A stretch of DNA of 64,000 nt from Agelas oroides (Eukaryota; Porifera; Demospongiae; Agelasida; Agelasidae). Every line of letters starts with the position of its first letter. Within the stretch, counting starts at the first letter, position 1. The notes beneath the pieces are model-generated. The model had not been told where the DNA came from and did no database searches. It worked only from the letters and a program-made list of their open reading frames with translations. Positions 31,729 to 43,013 of the stretch are shown here, piece after piece. Where the stretch lies: the NCBI GenBank assembly GCA_949130485.1, contig OX422190.1:5618861-5682860 (forward strand), in the 5' to 3' direction. The position numbers were made by a program, and so were the translations under genes.

Positions 31729-33401
31729 GTACCAGAGCGTAGCACCAACGATAAATTGCGCATTCTAGTTAAAGCCCAGCCCAGCACTCGAAGCACCGGG
31801 CCACGATCACCTACTAGGCTTGGCATATGATCGCAAGACCTGGGCCTGCCCAATGCTGCTTCTAGACACAAGCTTGCTTTCACAAGCAGGCACTACGCAC
31901 TACTCACAGCTACTGACACTACAGCACTCTACTAAACTCCCTTTTTTATTTTATTTTTTAAAGTCGATCTAAGCTTATCTTCAAAGTTCCGACCACCACA
32001 TGAGGGTTCCGCCAGGCCACATCTTAACTAACTTAATTATAAACTGATGTCAATGCCGACAGGAAATGGGGAAAATCCCCAATTTTACGGACAGTGAACG
32101 GATGAAGACTCCCAAAACTGACTAATCGCTACAATTTTAACAAGACAAACAAGTCTATCAGCTTGGATTCCAGGTTTGTCGACCTTGAAAGTAACAGGGT
32201 TCTCTGCCATGCACCTTAATGTGCTGTGATCACATTTCAAGGGCAAGAATTGGTGCTACAAAAAAGAGTGGTTCTATGAATGAAGTCATGATGAGTGCAT
32301 TCAGTTTTCAACTGTGCTGAAGCCATCTGACAGGCTAGACCTGTACATTGCTATAGTTCAATGGTCGGTTGTTCATGAGAAGCAATTTTGACTAGCCAGA
32401 CAGCTTCAGTTTTGTTGATAAATCTATGTGCCCACATTGACTTCGTCCATAGAGCACTAGTTGTAGCTTGTATTCATGGTTGTTGCTCTTGGAATATTGT
32501 ACACCACATTGTCAACGTCACATGATCACCATGGGCCAATGTGGTAGTGCGTATTATGTCATTGCTGAATGCTGTTCTCATTAATCCGTTAATGTGATGT
32601 TTACTACTCCCATTGTTCTCTTTAGATGCAAAACACAAAGATCCAAGTTTCCGAGACTGTCACAGATCTCTACCAAATTTCCAGACACAGTAGTACCTTG
32701 CTTGTCACTGTTCTCATCTTCAGCTAGATAAATTGCATCTAAAATTTTGCACGATTTTATTTCAGTGAATCTTGTGTATATTTTACTTTATCAGAGAGTT
32801 TAGTACTTTTCTTCTACATTGGCTCTGATTTCCATTTGTTTTAGCTTACATGTAGACTTCAATCTGCAAAGCCAAGCCCTACATATTGGCATGCGTAGCC
32901 TGTACACTGCCAGCATAAGTTTTCAGTTCGGCGCGCGAATGCGCCCATCGGCATAGTCTGTCACGTGGTAATCATGTGCCTTCTGTCCTCAGAGTCGTTG
33001 AACAAAGTGAATCCCTTTCCGGTACGCCGGCGATTGTACTGAGTTGTGCTTTTGACCCTTCTCTCAAACCACTTCAATCTGACACCTTCTTAAGTCATCT
33101 TATTCGGAAACTTCCACCTCATCAACTATATATAAGGCATTGTTTGAAGCAAACCTCCTTCCCGCCATTAACATTTTCAAACAAAACTCACTGAAGGTCA
33201 TTTCGTGCAACACTGACGAAATAGAGTCCTAGTAGACAACAATGACAGTGCACACCAAAAGTGAGAAGACCATGGATATGAAGTTGGGCTCTTCTCTGCA
33301 CTTTCATGAAGTGTGTGTGTGTGGTTCAAATAGCTAAACCACTTGCAATAAAGTTGGTGCTTGGGCGAAAACCATTGCAAAGAGTGTTGAAATGTGCAAC
33401 A

Positions 33402-33472
33402 AAAATCTTTGCGCGCGCCCTGCGGTTCGACGTCGACGCGACGTGGGTGCAGGGCGCACGCTAAAATTTGTT
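33402..33472. repeat. GC-rich imperfect palindrome
   Basis: GCGCGCGCCCTGC and its near-inverse GCAGGGCGCACGC flank CGACGTCGACGCGACG. It could be a decayed MITE or a regulatory hairpin. Confidence 0.4.
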
Positions 33473-33603
33473 CTGGGTATCCGGTATCCGGAAGGGATAA
33501 GTTATCCCTAACAGCGGCCGAAAAAGTTTAATTATGCTACGCCACTTGAGCTGGTGATTAATTGATATGAGCGAGAGCCCGGTGAAGACAGCAGAACAGA
33601 ACC

Positions 33604-33627
33604 ATGGACACTCTTGCTAGGCCCAGG
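33604..33627 (+). CDS. Putative short first coding exon (MDTLARPR)
   Basis: AACCATGG is a good start context. Eight codons later comes AGG|GTGAGT, a strong donor. No second exon was found. Confidence 0.2.
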
Positions 33628-34320
33628 GTGAGTTGCTTGTCTCTTACTATACACATCGTTGACGAGTTTACCACCATTACTATGCTTTGCACGTACAAAT
33701 TATGTGTTTGTGTTTTTGCACTGTACCTAAACCTTGCATGGAGCTCATCTGGAGGCTCATGGCTTGTGGTTGTGTTTTAACAAGCTCTAAATTCGACATG
33801 TATTAAGGTAAGGGGCCCTTATATTCGGGACACTTCCAGTTTCTCACCGTTTTTCCAGGCAGCGCTCCGCTGTAGCTAATATGCAGAGTATCAACTTACG
33901 CAGGTACGCTAGCTCCACCTATTGCATAAAAGTTACATAATAGTTACCCTACTAAGTTTTTTTACAGCAATTTTTGAGAATCTAGCTGGCAACCAAGTCT
34001 ATTGAGTCAGTACAAGCAAAATTGTAAAGAGTAGCAGTGTCCCAGACAGCTGTGGAAACCAAGCAGCAAAGCCCAAGGTTGGCAAAATTAGATTACCGAG
34101 CTGCAAGATTACTGTCTATCAGAAGAAGTACACTAAGCTTGGCGCAGGAAGACTTGTTCTCAGTGCAGTGCTTGGAGAAGAACAGAAAAGCATTGTATGG
34201 TTTTGCCAGGTGCTTCAGTAGTCTGGCTTTGTTGCTCTAACATGCATACTTAAGCGTAATTTGTAAGTCCGTATAAACTGTTTGTGCATGTATCCTTGGT
34301 ACTCACAAATTTCACTTTAC

Positions 34321-34555
34321 CTGCTGGAAGGCCACAATGCAGTGTTATTCTTCCTGTGAGGCTGATGTACATGTGGTCAGGGTCTAAATTCAAAAGTGGC
34401 AACACTTTGACAATAATAGTCTGCATTGGTCTGTTGAGGTGTTGTTGAACTTCGGAGAGACGTATTGCATGGCATTGAGGAACATGTGAATGTTTCCTGC
34501 ATGTGAAACATTTGATGCTTAGTCTCGTTCTCAGCCCACGTGCACCTCCCAGCAA
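34321..34555 (-). CDS. Possible exon (ITLHCGLPA family)
   Basis: The open minus-strand frame includes MQTIIVKVLPLLNLDPDH and ISLTGRITLHCGLPA and ends at CAG|GTAAAG in phase 1. A decayed homologue with the same terminal peptide and donor lies at 1624-1800. The start side is uncertain: the frame passes through a CTCGTTCTCAG piece of the micro-MITE family near 34523. The product is unknown. Confidence 0.3.
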
Positions 34556-35011
34556 GAAACAGTTTCATAATCAAAGTTGAATATGGTCCCAAAATGTGGT
34601 AAGGACCAATGGATTATCGTTACAGCAAAAAACTTTTGCCTCATGTCCTAACATTTTTTGAGTGGGTATATTGCAAAATGTTGCTGTAGATTAAACTAGC
34701 CATGAAAGTGCACGCCCAAGAAATTCACCTTAAAGGAAGACATACAATCTTTTCCCAATCTACTCTCTATGAGTAATAGTTATATCCCTCCCTGGCGGGT
34801 GGTTGTTTTACACATTTGTGTCGGCGTAGTCTGTTACCTAGGCAACATCTGTAGAAGAGAGATATGAGCAACATTCTTATATGTTGCCTAGGTAACAGGT
34901 TATATTTACAGTTTACACTGAAGATCATTATCTTTGTAAATCAGCAATAATCAAAATGTGGAAATTTGATAAGTAACCACAATGGGCTTGGCCTGCAGGT
35001 GCTACCAATGT
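34556..35011. other. Stretch without recognised genes
   Basis: A short inverted pair TGTTACCTAGGCAACAT / ATGTTGCCTAGGTAACA (about 34832-34897) is the only structure seen. Confidence 0.4.
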
Positions 35012-36692
35012 TCAAATCAATACTTGGTAAGCCCTAGGCACTACCAATGTACAAATTGAAGATAAAATACTTGTAGTTATTGTTCTAAAACAGAATGGCA
35101 TTTTACATTTTAGAGCTTCTCCTCTTGCCGATTGTCTGACCTCCCAGTCTCTCTGATGGAGTGGATGTTGCTCGGATGCACAGTTTAATCTTCCACCAGA
35201 CAAGTGGTTTGGTCTCTCTGGTGACTGGCTTTTCTGCAAAGTACTGTGTTACCTCTTCTACTGCAGCTCCTTGCTCTTCTCATGTTGTAATTCCTCTTGG
35301 TCTAACAGTAAGACAAAAGCTGTCGTCTTTTTTGGGGGCTGCTGGAGTAACATGCTCCTCTTCTGGCCACCTCTTCCATCTGTCCGAATCCTGTTCACTT
35401 AGCCAGCTGCACCAAGTAGGCTTTCATGGGTCTAGTGCAGAAAAAAGTGCTGGTAAACTCATCAACTCAATACTGTCAAAAAACAGCAACACCTTAATGC
35501 TGTTGTCACTATTGCAGGCAGGTCTTTCTCAGTTGCCTTGAGGTTTGTAATTAGACCATGCATGATGCGGTAGACACGAGATTGAACATTACTGTAGGCT
35601 CTTTGCTGAGGAAGTGAGTTGCTGTGTTCAGAAGTTGCAGCAGCTTCACCACCTCTGGTAACAATTCCCACTAATCATTGCAAAGATTAAGTACTCTATA
35701 TATCCTGCCTCTTTGTTACTGAGTCAGCTGACAGAACAATACATATTGGCCACCTGTTTGCAAACAGATGCTCGGCCGTACGGACGGTGCTGTTCCATCA
35801 TGTGGGACAGTCCTGTGTCAGTTTCTTCTCGAGAACATCTATTTTCTCCTGTCACACTTTTAACTGCTGTAGCAAGGGTACTGTGCTTGAAGTGGCCCAC
35901 TAACCTTTGTCCTAGCCTCGGTCCCAGCCCCCGCCCAGCTTTCCGTCGCTTGCAGTTCGATTTTTCGTTCACGCGCGGGGAGATCCTGGGAACGAGGCTA
36001 CCTTTGTCCAGCTGCAATAACACGAGCAATGGTAGGAATTTAGAGTCCCTCATTGACTGCACTACTGCCGCTCACATGCTGCACTCTCGGTGTTTTCCAG
36101 TCAAGAGACAGAGATGTGAGATCACCAGCAAGCTCCATGCACACTGCTTTGCCGTGCACTACAGCCTTGGAACTTTACCATGTTGATGGCCAAATTTCTA
36201 ACGACTTGCTCAGTGTGACAGTCTGGCGAAGGCTTCATCATCAATATGCAGCTCTGCATATTTCAGGCAGGTGTGATAAAATTAGCTGTGATGAACATGT
36301 ATGCCTCCATCCTATTGCCGCTCCATATGTTGCTGGTGAGTGAGATAGCGATGGCATCCTTGGTTTGTTTGTCTGCTTTCTCATGTTTTTAGAAGACTAC
36401 TAATGTGCTTGTGTGATGGAAGAAGGTAAAACAAGAAATGGTACAACCCTTTCCCCTTGACGATGGCAAGTAAGTAGCCTTATGTCCATTGTCATTACTT
36501 AGCTTGTTGGTTAACTTCGCTCTAGCATCAGAATATTAACGGTCTCCATTGTCTGTTGATTGTCTTTTTGTCAGCTTATACTTGTCCATGTGGATACGAG
36601 TGAGGTAATCTCTGTATACCTCCGTCATATACCAGTTGTTTGATGCATAGCCTGCAAGTGTCATTTTTGGCACCAGTCTTGTCAAAATACTT
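35012..36692 (-). pseudogene. Decayed hAT (ZBED-like) transposase
   Basis: The order on the minus strand fits a hAT transposase. First is a BED-type finger at 36579-36692 (KYFDKTGAKNDTCRLCIKQL then VYDGG). Next is a middle part with HTEQVVRNLAINMV (about 36200) and GHFKHSTLATA (about 35867-35899), then LTQDCPT...WNST with a stop between. Later come SRVYRIMHGLITNLKATEKD (about 35540-35590) and a dimerisation-type end EEVTQYF...PLVWWK...CIRATSTPSER (35150-35270). Stops and frameshifts break it repeatedly, and a micro-MITE sits inside. Comparison with family motifs is from general knowledge. It is non-functional. Confidence 0.7.
35913..36000. mobile_element. Micro-MITE (88 bp) with 9-bp target duplication
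   Basis: The ends are TAGCCTCGGTCCCAG and, inverted, TAGCCTCGTTCCCAGG. A perfect 9-bp repeat CCTTTGTCC flanks it (35904-35912 and 36001-36009). It interrupts the hAT relic just before GHFKHS. This is the clearest member of a family with many ends scattered in the window. Confidence 0.85.
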
Positions 36693-36759
36693 TTGTTCTC
36701 TCTGTATCACTACCACTACTGCCACTACTGTATTGTCCCGGGCAAGCACCCATCCCTGC

Positions 36760-37200
36760 TCAAGCGACCTCGTACCTCCCAATTTTGACAGTTCTGTGGT
36801 TTCTTGAGGTTCTCTGTGTAACCGCCCACCATGCTAAATTCTTGCATGGTGAATCGAAAAAGTAAGTAGGTCCGCTGACCTCATGTATATACATAGCTGC
36901 TATCATTCTGATGTGCTTCAGGTGCCACGACATCTGGCAGCAAAGTTTCGCACACACCGTCTGTAGCCTTGTTCGCAGCGTTCCTCGCTCTGCATTATGA
37001 AATTCACATACCGCCAGTGACAAACATGATGATGAACTAGCATGATACAACTTTCTCCACCGCCGGGATGGCCTCACCGAAGCACGGGTGAATTGACAAT
37101 GCAGGTTGATTCGGTACCCCCTGGCAGCTAACTTCACATCCGGGGTGGGCACTTGCACAGCATTAGTTAAAACATTCAAGCACCTTCTCCGTGCAACCAT
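36760..37200 (-). CDS. Unassigned 146-codon ORF upstream of the hAT relic
   Basis: This is a true ATG frame, Cys- and Arg-rich (MVARRRCLNVLTNAV at the start), ending just before the BED-finger frame. No motif is recognised. It may be a chance frame or part of the relic's 5' region. Confidence 0.2.
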   Translation of the reverse strand: MVARRRCLNVLTNAVQVPTPDVKLAARGYRINLHCQFTRASVRPSRRWRKLYHASSSSCLSLAVCEFHNAERGTLRTRLQTVCAKLCCQMSWHLKHIRMIAAMYIHEVSGPTYFFDSPCKNLAWWAVTQRTSRNHRTVKIGRYEVA

Positions 37201-37496
37201 CCACCCTCAATTTTTGATGCTTGAGCTGTGAGCGCCCATGGGCACTTGCACAGGACAATACAGTACTATGTGCAATTGCTCACAACTGCCAATGATAGGT
37301 GTGGTCACTGCCTCGAAATCGTACTGTACTTTCAAAGGTTTGATGAAACGAATGAACATCCAAATCTTGTACCATTTGTCCCACCACTACCTAGTACACT
37401 CTCACCATTAATTTTTGGTGACAGGGAGCATGAGGCCACCAAGTTACTGAAGAGTTGGCTCGTGGAGAATCAGCTGAGTTTGTAAAGCTTTTAATA

Positions 37497-37790
37497 ATAC
37501 AGCAGAAGTCCACACAGTGCAACTATGGAATACAGTACCAGTACTAAATTCGAGGTGCTAAGTCTGCATTAGATAAAACAGGAAATGAGATTGTACAGAA
37601 AATGAAATTCAGGTGAAAATGCAAACTAGCATATAAGATTTCACACAGGATGGATTATGCTAGTTTGCATTATCACCTGACTTTCATTTTGTGTACAATC
37701 TCATTTCCTGTTTTATCTAATGCAGACTTAGCACCTCAATTTAGTACTTGGTACTGTATTCCACAGCTGCATTGTGTGGACTTCTGCTAC
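37497..37790. repeat. Foldback with about 130-bp arms
   Basis: Arms starting GCAGAAGTCCACACA and ending TGTGTGGACTTCTGC pair with few mismatches. They include AGATAAAACAGGAAATGAGA and its inverse, around a roughly 25-bp centre. It abuts the end of composite element C1. It is non-coding. Confidence 0.85.
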
Positions 37791-37793
37791 ATG

Positions 37794-37830
37794 TATCATG
37801 GCGTACGGTAGTACGCCATATGTAGGGATG
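37794..37830 (-). other. Terminal hairpin of composite element C1
   Basis: The minus strand reads CATCCCTACAT, stem ATGGCGTAC, loop TACC, paired stem and GATA. C2 has the identical hairpin. D1 and D2 have the same layout with stem AGAGAGTC. Confidence 0.75.
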
Positions 37831-38394
37831 ACCCCGAAAAAAAATGGCCGCCACATTAAAAGTGCACAAATAACACGCTCGAAATGTCTTCGTTAGATTA
37901 GTCAAAGGCCTGTATGAGCCATATCAGGCATTATCGAGTGTTTTCATGAGCAAAAAGACTGTTAAGTTTGCTGGAAAGTATCGCTAAGCACCAGACCGGC
38001 AAGTCGCCAAAACGGACAAATCGTCTATCTTCTGACTTCTTCTTCTTCTTCCTCTCACCGCGATAGCACGATAACGGCTGGAGCTTTTACAACGATTCAA
38101 ACGCAAAACAACAGGATAAATCACTAGGTATTGCACCTGCCACTTATCGGTCTAAAATAAAGAACTCAAACTTGTCGGCGATTCTCAGGTAATCTCACAC
38201 TTACGCTAGCTGCTACACGCCATTTTGCTCGAATTAAATATGACTCATAATTACGTCACCAGGGTTCAACTGAGCACGTGGTTCAGTACTTCGTAGATCG
38301 AGAAGGTGAGAATTGTGATTGAGCGTTGCAGTTTGCAAATCTGATTTCGTGGATCAGTTGACGTGGTTGTGCTGCACTTTACATCGAACGCAAT

Positions 38395-38863
38395 ATGCGT
38401 AATGTCCGAAAGAAACGAGCGCAGGACAAGCAGAACTACCTGCGAAACTAAGGGGAAAAAAAGGCAAGCGTCCCGTAATAATTACTGGAAGGACCTGGAG
38501 AAACTTAGGGCATCTTCCCGGGCGTCCTCCCATGCCTGTTATTGGAAGGACCCTGAGACGAAAAGGGCGTCCTCCCATGCCTGTTATTGGAAGGACCCTG
38601 AGACGAAAAGGGCGTCCTCCCATACCCGTTATTGGGAGGACCCTGAGACCAAAAGGGCATCTTCCAGGGCATCCTCCCATACCCGTTATTGGGAGGACCC
38701 TGAGAAAGGAAGGGCAGCTTCCCGCGTATCCTCCCATACCCGCTATTGGGAGAACCCTGAGAAAGGAAGGGCAGCTTCCTGCGTATCCTCCCATAGTAGT
38801 TATTGGAGGAACCCTGACAAAAAAAGGGCAGCAGCTCGTATGACTAATTTGAAGGCTGCATAA
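38395..38863 (+). pseudogene. Lys/Arg-rich YWKDPEKKRA-repeat protein, frame broken once
   Basis: The start MRNVRKKRAQDKQNYLRN is shared with copy C2, which reads on in frame into KESKRQASRNKYWKNPEK. Here a stop/frameshift near 38448 separates the start from the rest. The rest is seven units of the type YWKDPETKRASSHA, with RASS insertions, ending AAARMTNLKAA. Tandem Y-x-x-[DN]-P-E-x-x-R-A-[AS]-S units of this kind are known from N-terminal parts of large transposon-linked proteins in sponges and cnidarians (general knowledge). They are presumably basic, nucleic-acid-binding helices. No enzyme domain follows. Confidence 0.55.
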
Positions 38864-40002
38864 GCCAAGCTCAAGTGGTATAGACGGTACTATGCCAGCT
38901 AGTGTTTTAACCATCAAGTACTTCATATGACTTAGAACACTAGCCACTGATATTCAATTTCAAGTTTTATTGTCAACTTTCACATTTCAAATTTGCTTGT
39001 TATAGTCATTTACATGCATATAGTACACATACAATGTTTACTGCGAGTTGATGGTAGCACTTTGGCTGGTGTCTTCTTAACATCCTCCTTTTGTGTTGTG
39101 CCTGAGTCTTCATATTCCTCCAACGAAGCAAGTGGCAGCCTATTGGTAGCTTGGTATACTCAAACTCTAGTAGCACCGAGTCAACAGTGCATGGCTTCAT
39201 TCCAAACTTCTGCACTATAGAGGTGGCCACAGAACTGGCGGTTGTTCAGCTCCACAGACCCCTATGTGTTCGTTTCAAACCGATTTAGACTATAGCTACT
39301 CACCATCAAACAGTTCTGTAATGGGGTCTTACGACTCAATACTCTGGTGACAGTCTATGGAGAGTTTTTCGGTGAACCCATTAGTAGTCCACGTGAAATG
39401 AGCACAGGATTTATAAGCTTGCATGCAAAGCCTTATTAAACTCATCTGCTTTTCACTTGGTTCTTATGAGGCTTTGCTTGGACTGTACTTCTAAACCCCC
39501 CGAAGTTTGATGTTTGGATTGACGATTTCACTTCAAAGCGTTTGAATTTATGACAATTCTTAGCTCTTTCTACTATCATACTGTACACACCATGCATCTT
39601 CCCCTCGGCCTACCCTCCCATGTCACTTCTCTCTTACCATTCCTATAAAAAGCAATACAAAAAAAAAGAGCAGGAACAAGTCACAAAAAAGTTTTCTGAA
39701 TGAAAACAAGTGCATGTAGGGATGGAACCCTCAAAAACCAACCAAACTAGATGGGAATGACACCACAACAATTTCACACCATCCCTACATCTTGTGCCAT
39801 TTTGCCAACTATGCACACCAGTAAACTCTCTAGTCTATTCACACCCACTAAATGAATACTAGCTGTAGTTAGCGCTGCTCACTCCACAGCCTTTTACATA
39901 AAGACAATCCATATCTGCCATGTTCAGCAGCAATAAAATTTCACAACATCACTTACTCCAACAGACCCAGCTCATGCACTTGACAGTTTCTGCATTCAAG
40001 AC

Positions 40003-40197
40003 TAGTCTCACAAGCCAGACCCTTTCCGTTCCACAGTGCAGATCGCTTTCAGTATTGGCACGCAGAGGAAGGCACTAAGAATCGTCATAAATGCTTTGAA
40101 GTGAAATTGTAAATCCAAACATCAAACTTCTTCCCTCTGTGTGCCGCATACTGAACGCAATTGGTGCTGCGCAGAAAGGGTCTGGCTTGCAAGACTA
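40003..40197. mobile_element. MITE with TAGTCT ends and 9-bp target duplication
   Basis: The left end is TAGTCTCACAAGCCAGACCC and the right end GGGTCTGGCTTGCAAGACTA. A perfect 9-bp repeat ATTCAAGAC lies at 39994-40002 and 40198-40206. Part of its centre (about 40096-40133) recurs inverted near 39505-39540. Confidence 0.85.
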
Positions 40198-40496
40198 ATT
40201 CAAGACAGACCATACCTGCCATCCTCAGCATAGCAACTACATCACAGCCACCCACAACATAACTCACCCCCCATGCACATCAACATGCACTCCACACCCA
40301 GCACTACCCATCCCACTGCCTTCAACAACCCTCCTATGAACACAACTAACAAACACAAAGTATAGTTGGCAAAATGGCACAAGATGTAGGGATGGTGTGA
40401 AATTGTTGTGGTGTCATTCCCATCTAGTTTGGTTGGTTTTTGAGGGTTCCATCCCTACATGCACTTGTTTTCATTCAGAAAACTTTTTTGTGACTT

Positions 40497-40938
40497 TATT
40501 ATTACAAACTCAGCTGATTCTTAACAAGCTTTGAGGTGATGTTAACAAGCTTTGAGGTTACTACTATGCTGCAACAATAACCACCTTCTTGGCTTCTTAA
40601 CAAAGTAGGTGCGAACATACAGTGGATGGGACTATGGTCTCCTTTGCACTGCTTCTGCTTTGCTACCAGTATCTGATGATACCGGTAGCTACCAGAGGAA
40701 GTTGGAAGCTAGTAATTAGTAGCCACCGTCCCAATTCATGTTGGGACTAGTCCTCTGTATGTTGAGGGCTTCGTTGATCTTCCTCTTCATCCAGAAGCTC
40801 TGCACACTCATTGACTTAGTTTGTATAATGTAGCAGTGAGTCTCTGCTCCCATTAAATTACATTAAAGTCAACATTAAAGTCACTAAGGAGAATGTGGGG
40901 CAAGGAAGAACAGGGCATCTTCAAGAATATCAAACACA
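40497..40938. other. Stretch without recognised features
   Basis: Only a short direct repeat (TTAACAAGCTTTGAGGT, twice at about 40519-40560) was seen. Confidence 0.4.
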
Positions 40939-40947
40939 GGAGTGAAA

Positions 40948-42464
40948 GGCTGTCTATAATCACTGGACTGGACTGCTGGAATGGACTACTGGAATGGACT
41001 ACTGGAATGGACTACTGACCTTTTTTATGCTAAAAATCATTTTTATGCCCTCTAAATGAGATTCATTTACCTGCATCCTGTTTTAGTATCTACTGGCTGC
41101 ACTGTCTCATTTAGAATGGGAATAGTAAAAGGGTGATGTAAATACTGCTATAGGTTATCTCCCCTGAAATGTTAAAAGAGGAGGCAACCTGTGCCCAACG
41201 TGCATGAAGGTTCTAGCACATAGTAGGACACAGTTCAGCTCTGGTTCTAGATTGCACTTGTAGTGATACAGTGTGTCCAGTAGCTGCTTACATATTCATC
41301 ACTCATTAATGTACTGTGAAGCAAACTTGACTATGGTACCTACAAACAATGTGGATGATCAATTTTCACAAACAGGAGCCGACCTGCATTTATCAACCCA
41401 GTGAAGCTACTGTCTCAAGTGACCAAGTAAAAACTCTAATGTACATTATGAATGCTGGACTCACTTCAGTCTGCATTACAGTTACTGCATGAAGAAATTG
41501 ATTGTCGCTTACATGTATCTACATACGGTTGAAAAACAGAAGACAGCAAGAGCTGGAGGCAAGGCTGGCAAGCGGTCATGTTGGAAAGCTTATATATTGA
41601 TTGTAGGATGCAATTCTACAGGCAGACAGATCTTGTTAGAGGGCTGATTTTTAGTGCACAAATCGTCAGTCCAGTAGTCCATTCCAATCATCAGTCCAGT
41701 AGTCCATTCCAATCGTCAGTCCAGTAGTCCATTCCAATCGTCAGTCCAGTAGTCCATTCCAGTGGCGGATTTAGGGGGGGTAAGGGGGGTGCAAATGCAC
41801 CCCCCCTTTGGCGGCTAGTAATGTATTTTGCGTACATAACTGCACGAGTCCATCAAATGATTATGCAGCAGTGGCATGCAGCAACAACAACCAGGCACAG
41901 TTACACACTCACGTATCAGTTCCTTACTGATCTCCAGACGTTTGACTAGGCCTAGAGTTGCTTCGAGATATTCAGTTCGGCCCGAGGGTCCGCCACGGCG
42001 CGCCTCGGCGTACGAGATTTCGAAATCCACTGCATTTCACGTGGATTTCGGATTTCAGAGTGGATTTCACAGTGGATTTCTGGATTTCAGTTTGGATTTC
42101 TGCCGACAGGTTTCTTCTTGTATGTTCTTGGATATTTTAGTTATAGTTCCCAGCTTAGCAAAAATTTTTAGTTAGTTGTAGTTTTGGTTAACTAAATTTT
42201 AAAAAGGCCATACTAAAATGTATTTAGTTAAAGTTATAGTTAACTAAAACAACATGCACTGTCGGACAGTGTACGAGATTTCTTTTGTGACGGACCCCTC
42301 GGTTCGGCCTTCCAGCTATATGAATGCGTTCACGTGACCGAAAGTGGGCGTGGCAACCCAAAAATTTCCGGGGCGCTTTGCGCGCCAGTCACTAAACCCC
42401 CCTTTCTAAATTTCTACATCCGCCACTGCATTCCAGTAGTCCAGTCCAGTGATTATAGACAGCC
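40948..42464. mobile_element. Foldback transposon with 9-bp target duplication (Mutator-like size)
   Basis: The ends GGCTGTCTATAATCACTGG and the inverse are flanked by a perfect 9-bp repeat GGAGTGAAA (40939-40947 and 42465-42473). Next to each end lie tandem units: TACTGGAATGGAC on the left, and about four 25-bp units with CAGTCCAGTAGTCCATTCCA on the right. A 9-bp duplication is typical of Mutator-like elements, but no transposase is present, so that class is only suggested. A second element is nested at 41760-42428. Confidence 0.8.
41760..42428. mobile_element. CAGTGGCGGAT-type MITE nested in the foldback
   Basis: The ends are CAGTGGCGGATTTAG followed by G runs, and ATCCGCCACTG. A 5-bp repeat CATTC flanks it (41755-41759 and 42429-42433). 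It contains tandem GTGGATTTC units near 42040-42100 and no transposase. Its tips are of a type widespread in animal genomes. Confidence 0.8.
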
Positions 42465-42473
42465 GGAGTGAAA

Positions 42474-43013
42474 GATGGAGAACAATAGCCTATAGGACTA
42501 GATGTAGGACACCTTGTTGAAGTTGAAACTCAGAGAAGAGCAGCTCAAGAGTATTCCTGGTAGTTAATGGAGCATCTTCATTGCTGCCTCTACGACTTGT
42601 TCAATCACAAATCAAATAGTAGTTTGGAATGAACAAATTGCAGTTAGATACTGATTCGTTAAAGTGTCATGGAGATAACAATTTTCAAACCACTTGTGTA
42701 CTTTAACAGTCCAGCACTCACACTCAAGTGGGTGTGGCTGAATATCAAGTCACCCAATCACTAGTGAGCCAACAACCCTCTCCCATACCACCAATATAAC
42801 CACACCCCCATAAAAAAAACAGTCTTGTTTTAATAGTTGCCTGGCCATCTGCTTGTTATAACCCAGCAACAAGGTCTCAGGTGCATTAAGGCGTGACTTA
42901 ACGTATCACAGAGAAGATTATGGAGGTGTATTATTGATCCATGGAAACTAGCAATGTAAGGTTCAGTACCAGTTTCTGCCTTCAATCATCCAGTGTATTA
43001 GTCGCTAGTTGTA
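42474..43013. other. Stretch without recognised features
   Basis: No gene or repeat structure was recognised. Confidence 0.4.

Larger units (their letters stand above)
31729..34320. other. Long stretch without a confident gene
   Basis: Only weak signals were seen: a GC-rich palindrome at 33402-33472 and a possible short first exon at 33604-33627. No domain, array or transposon ends were recognised elsewhere. Confidence 0.4.
37794..40496 (-). mobile_element. Composite foldback/hairpin element, copy C1
   Basis: Read on the minus strand, it begins with a foldback (39678-40496) whose arms carry TGTAGGGATG and CATCCCTACA 65 bp apart. It ends at 37794 with CATCCCTACAT, stem ATGGCGTAC, loop TACC, the paired stem and GATA. 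Copy C2 (53066-54901) has the same arrangement in the other orientation. Homology stops right after GATA in both. The antisense frame 38395-38863 lies between. This copy has gained a MITE inside its foldback. Confidence 0.7.

Noticed and set aside
35161..35541. 126-codon + strand frame
   Set aside because: The minus strand here carries the hAT dimerisation motifs, so the + frame is a shadow.
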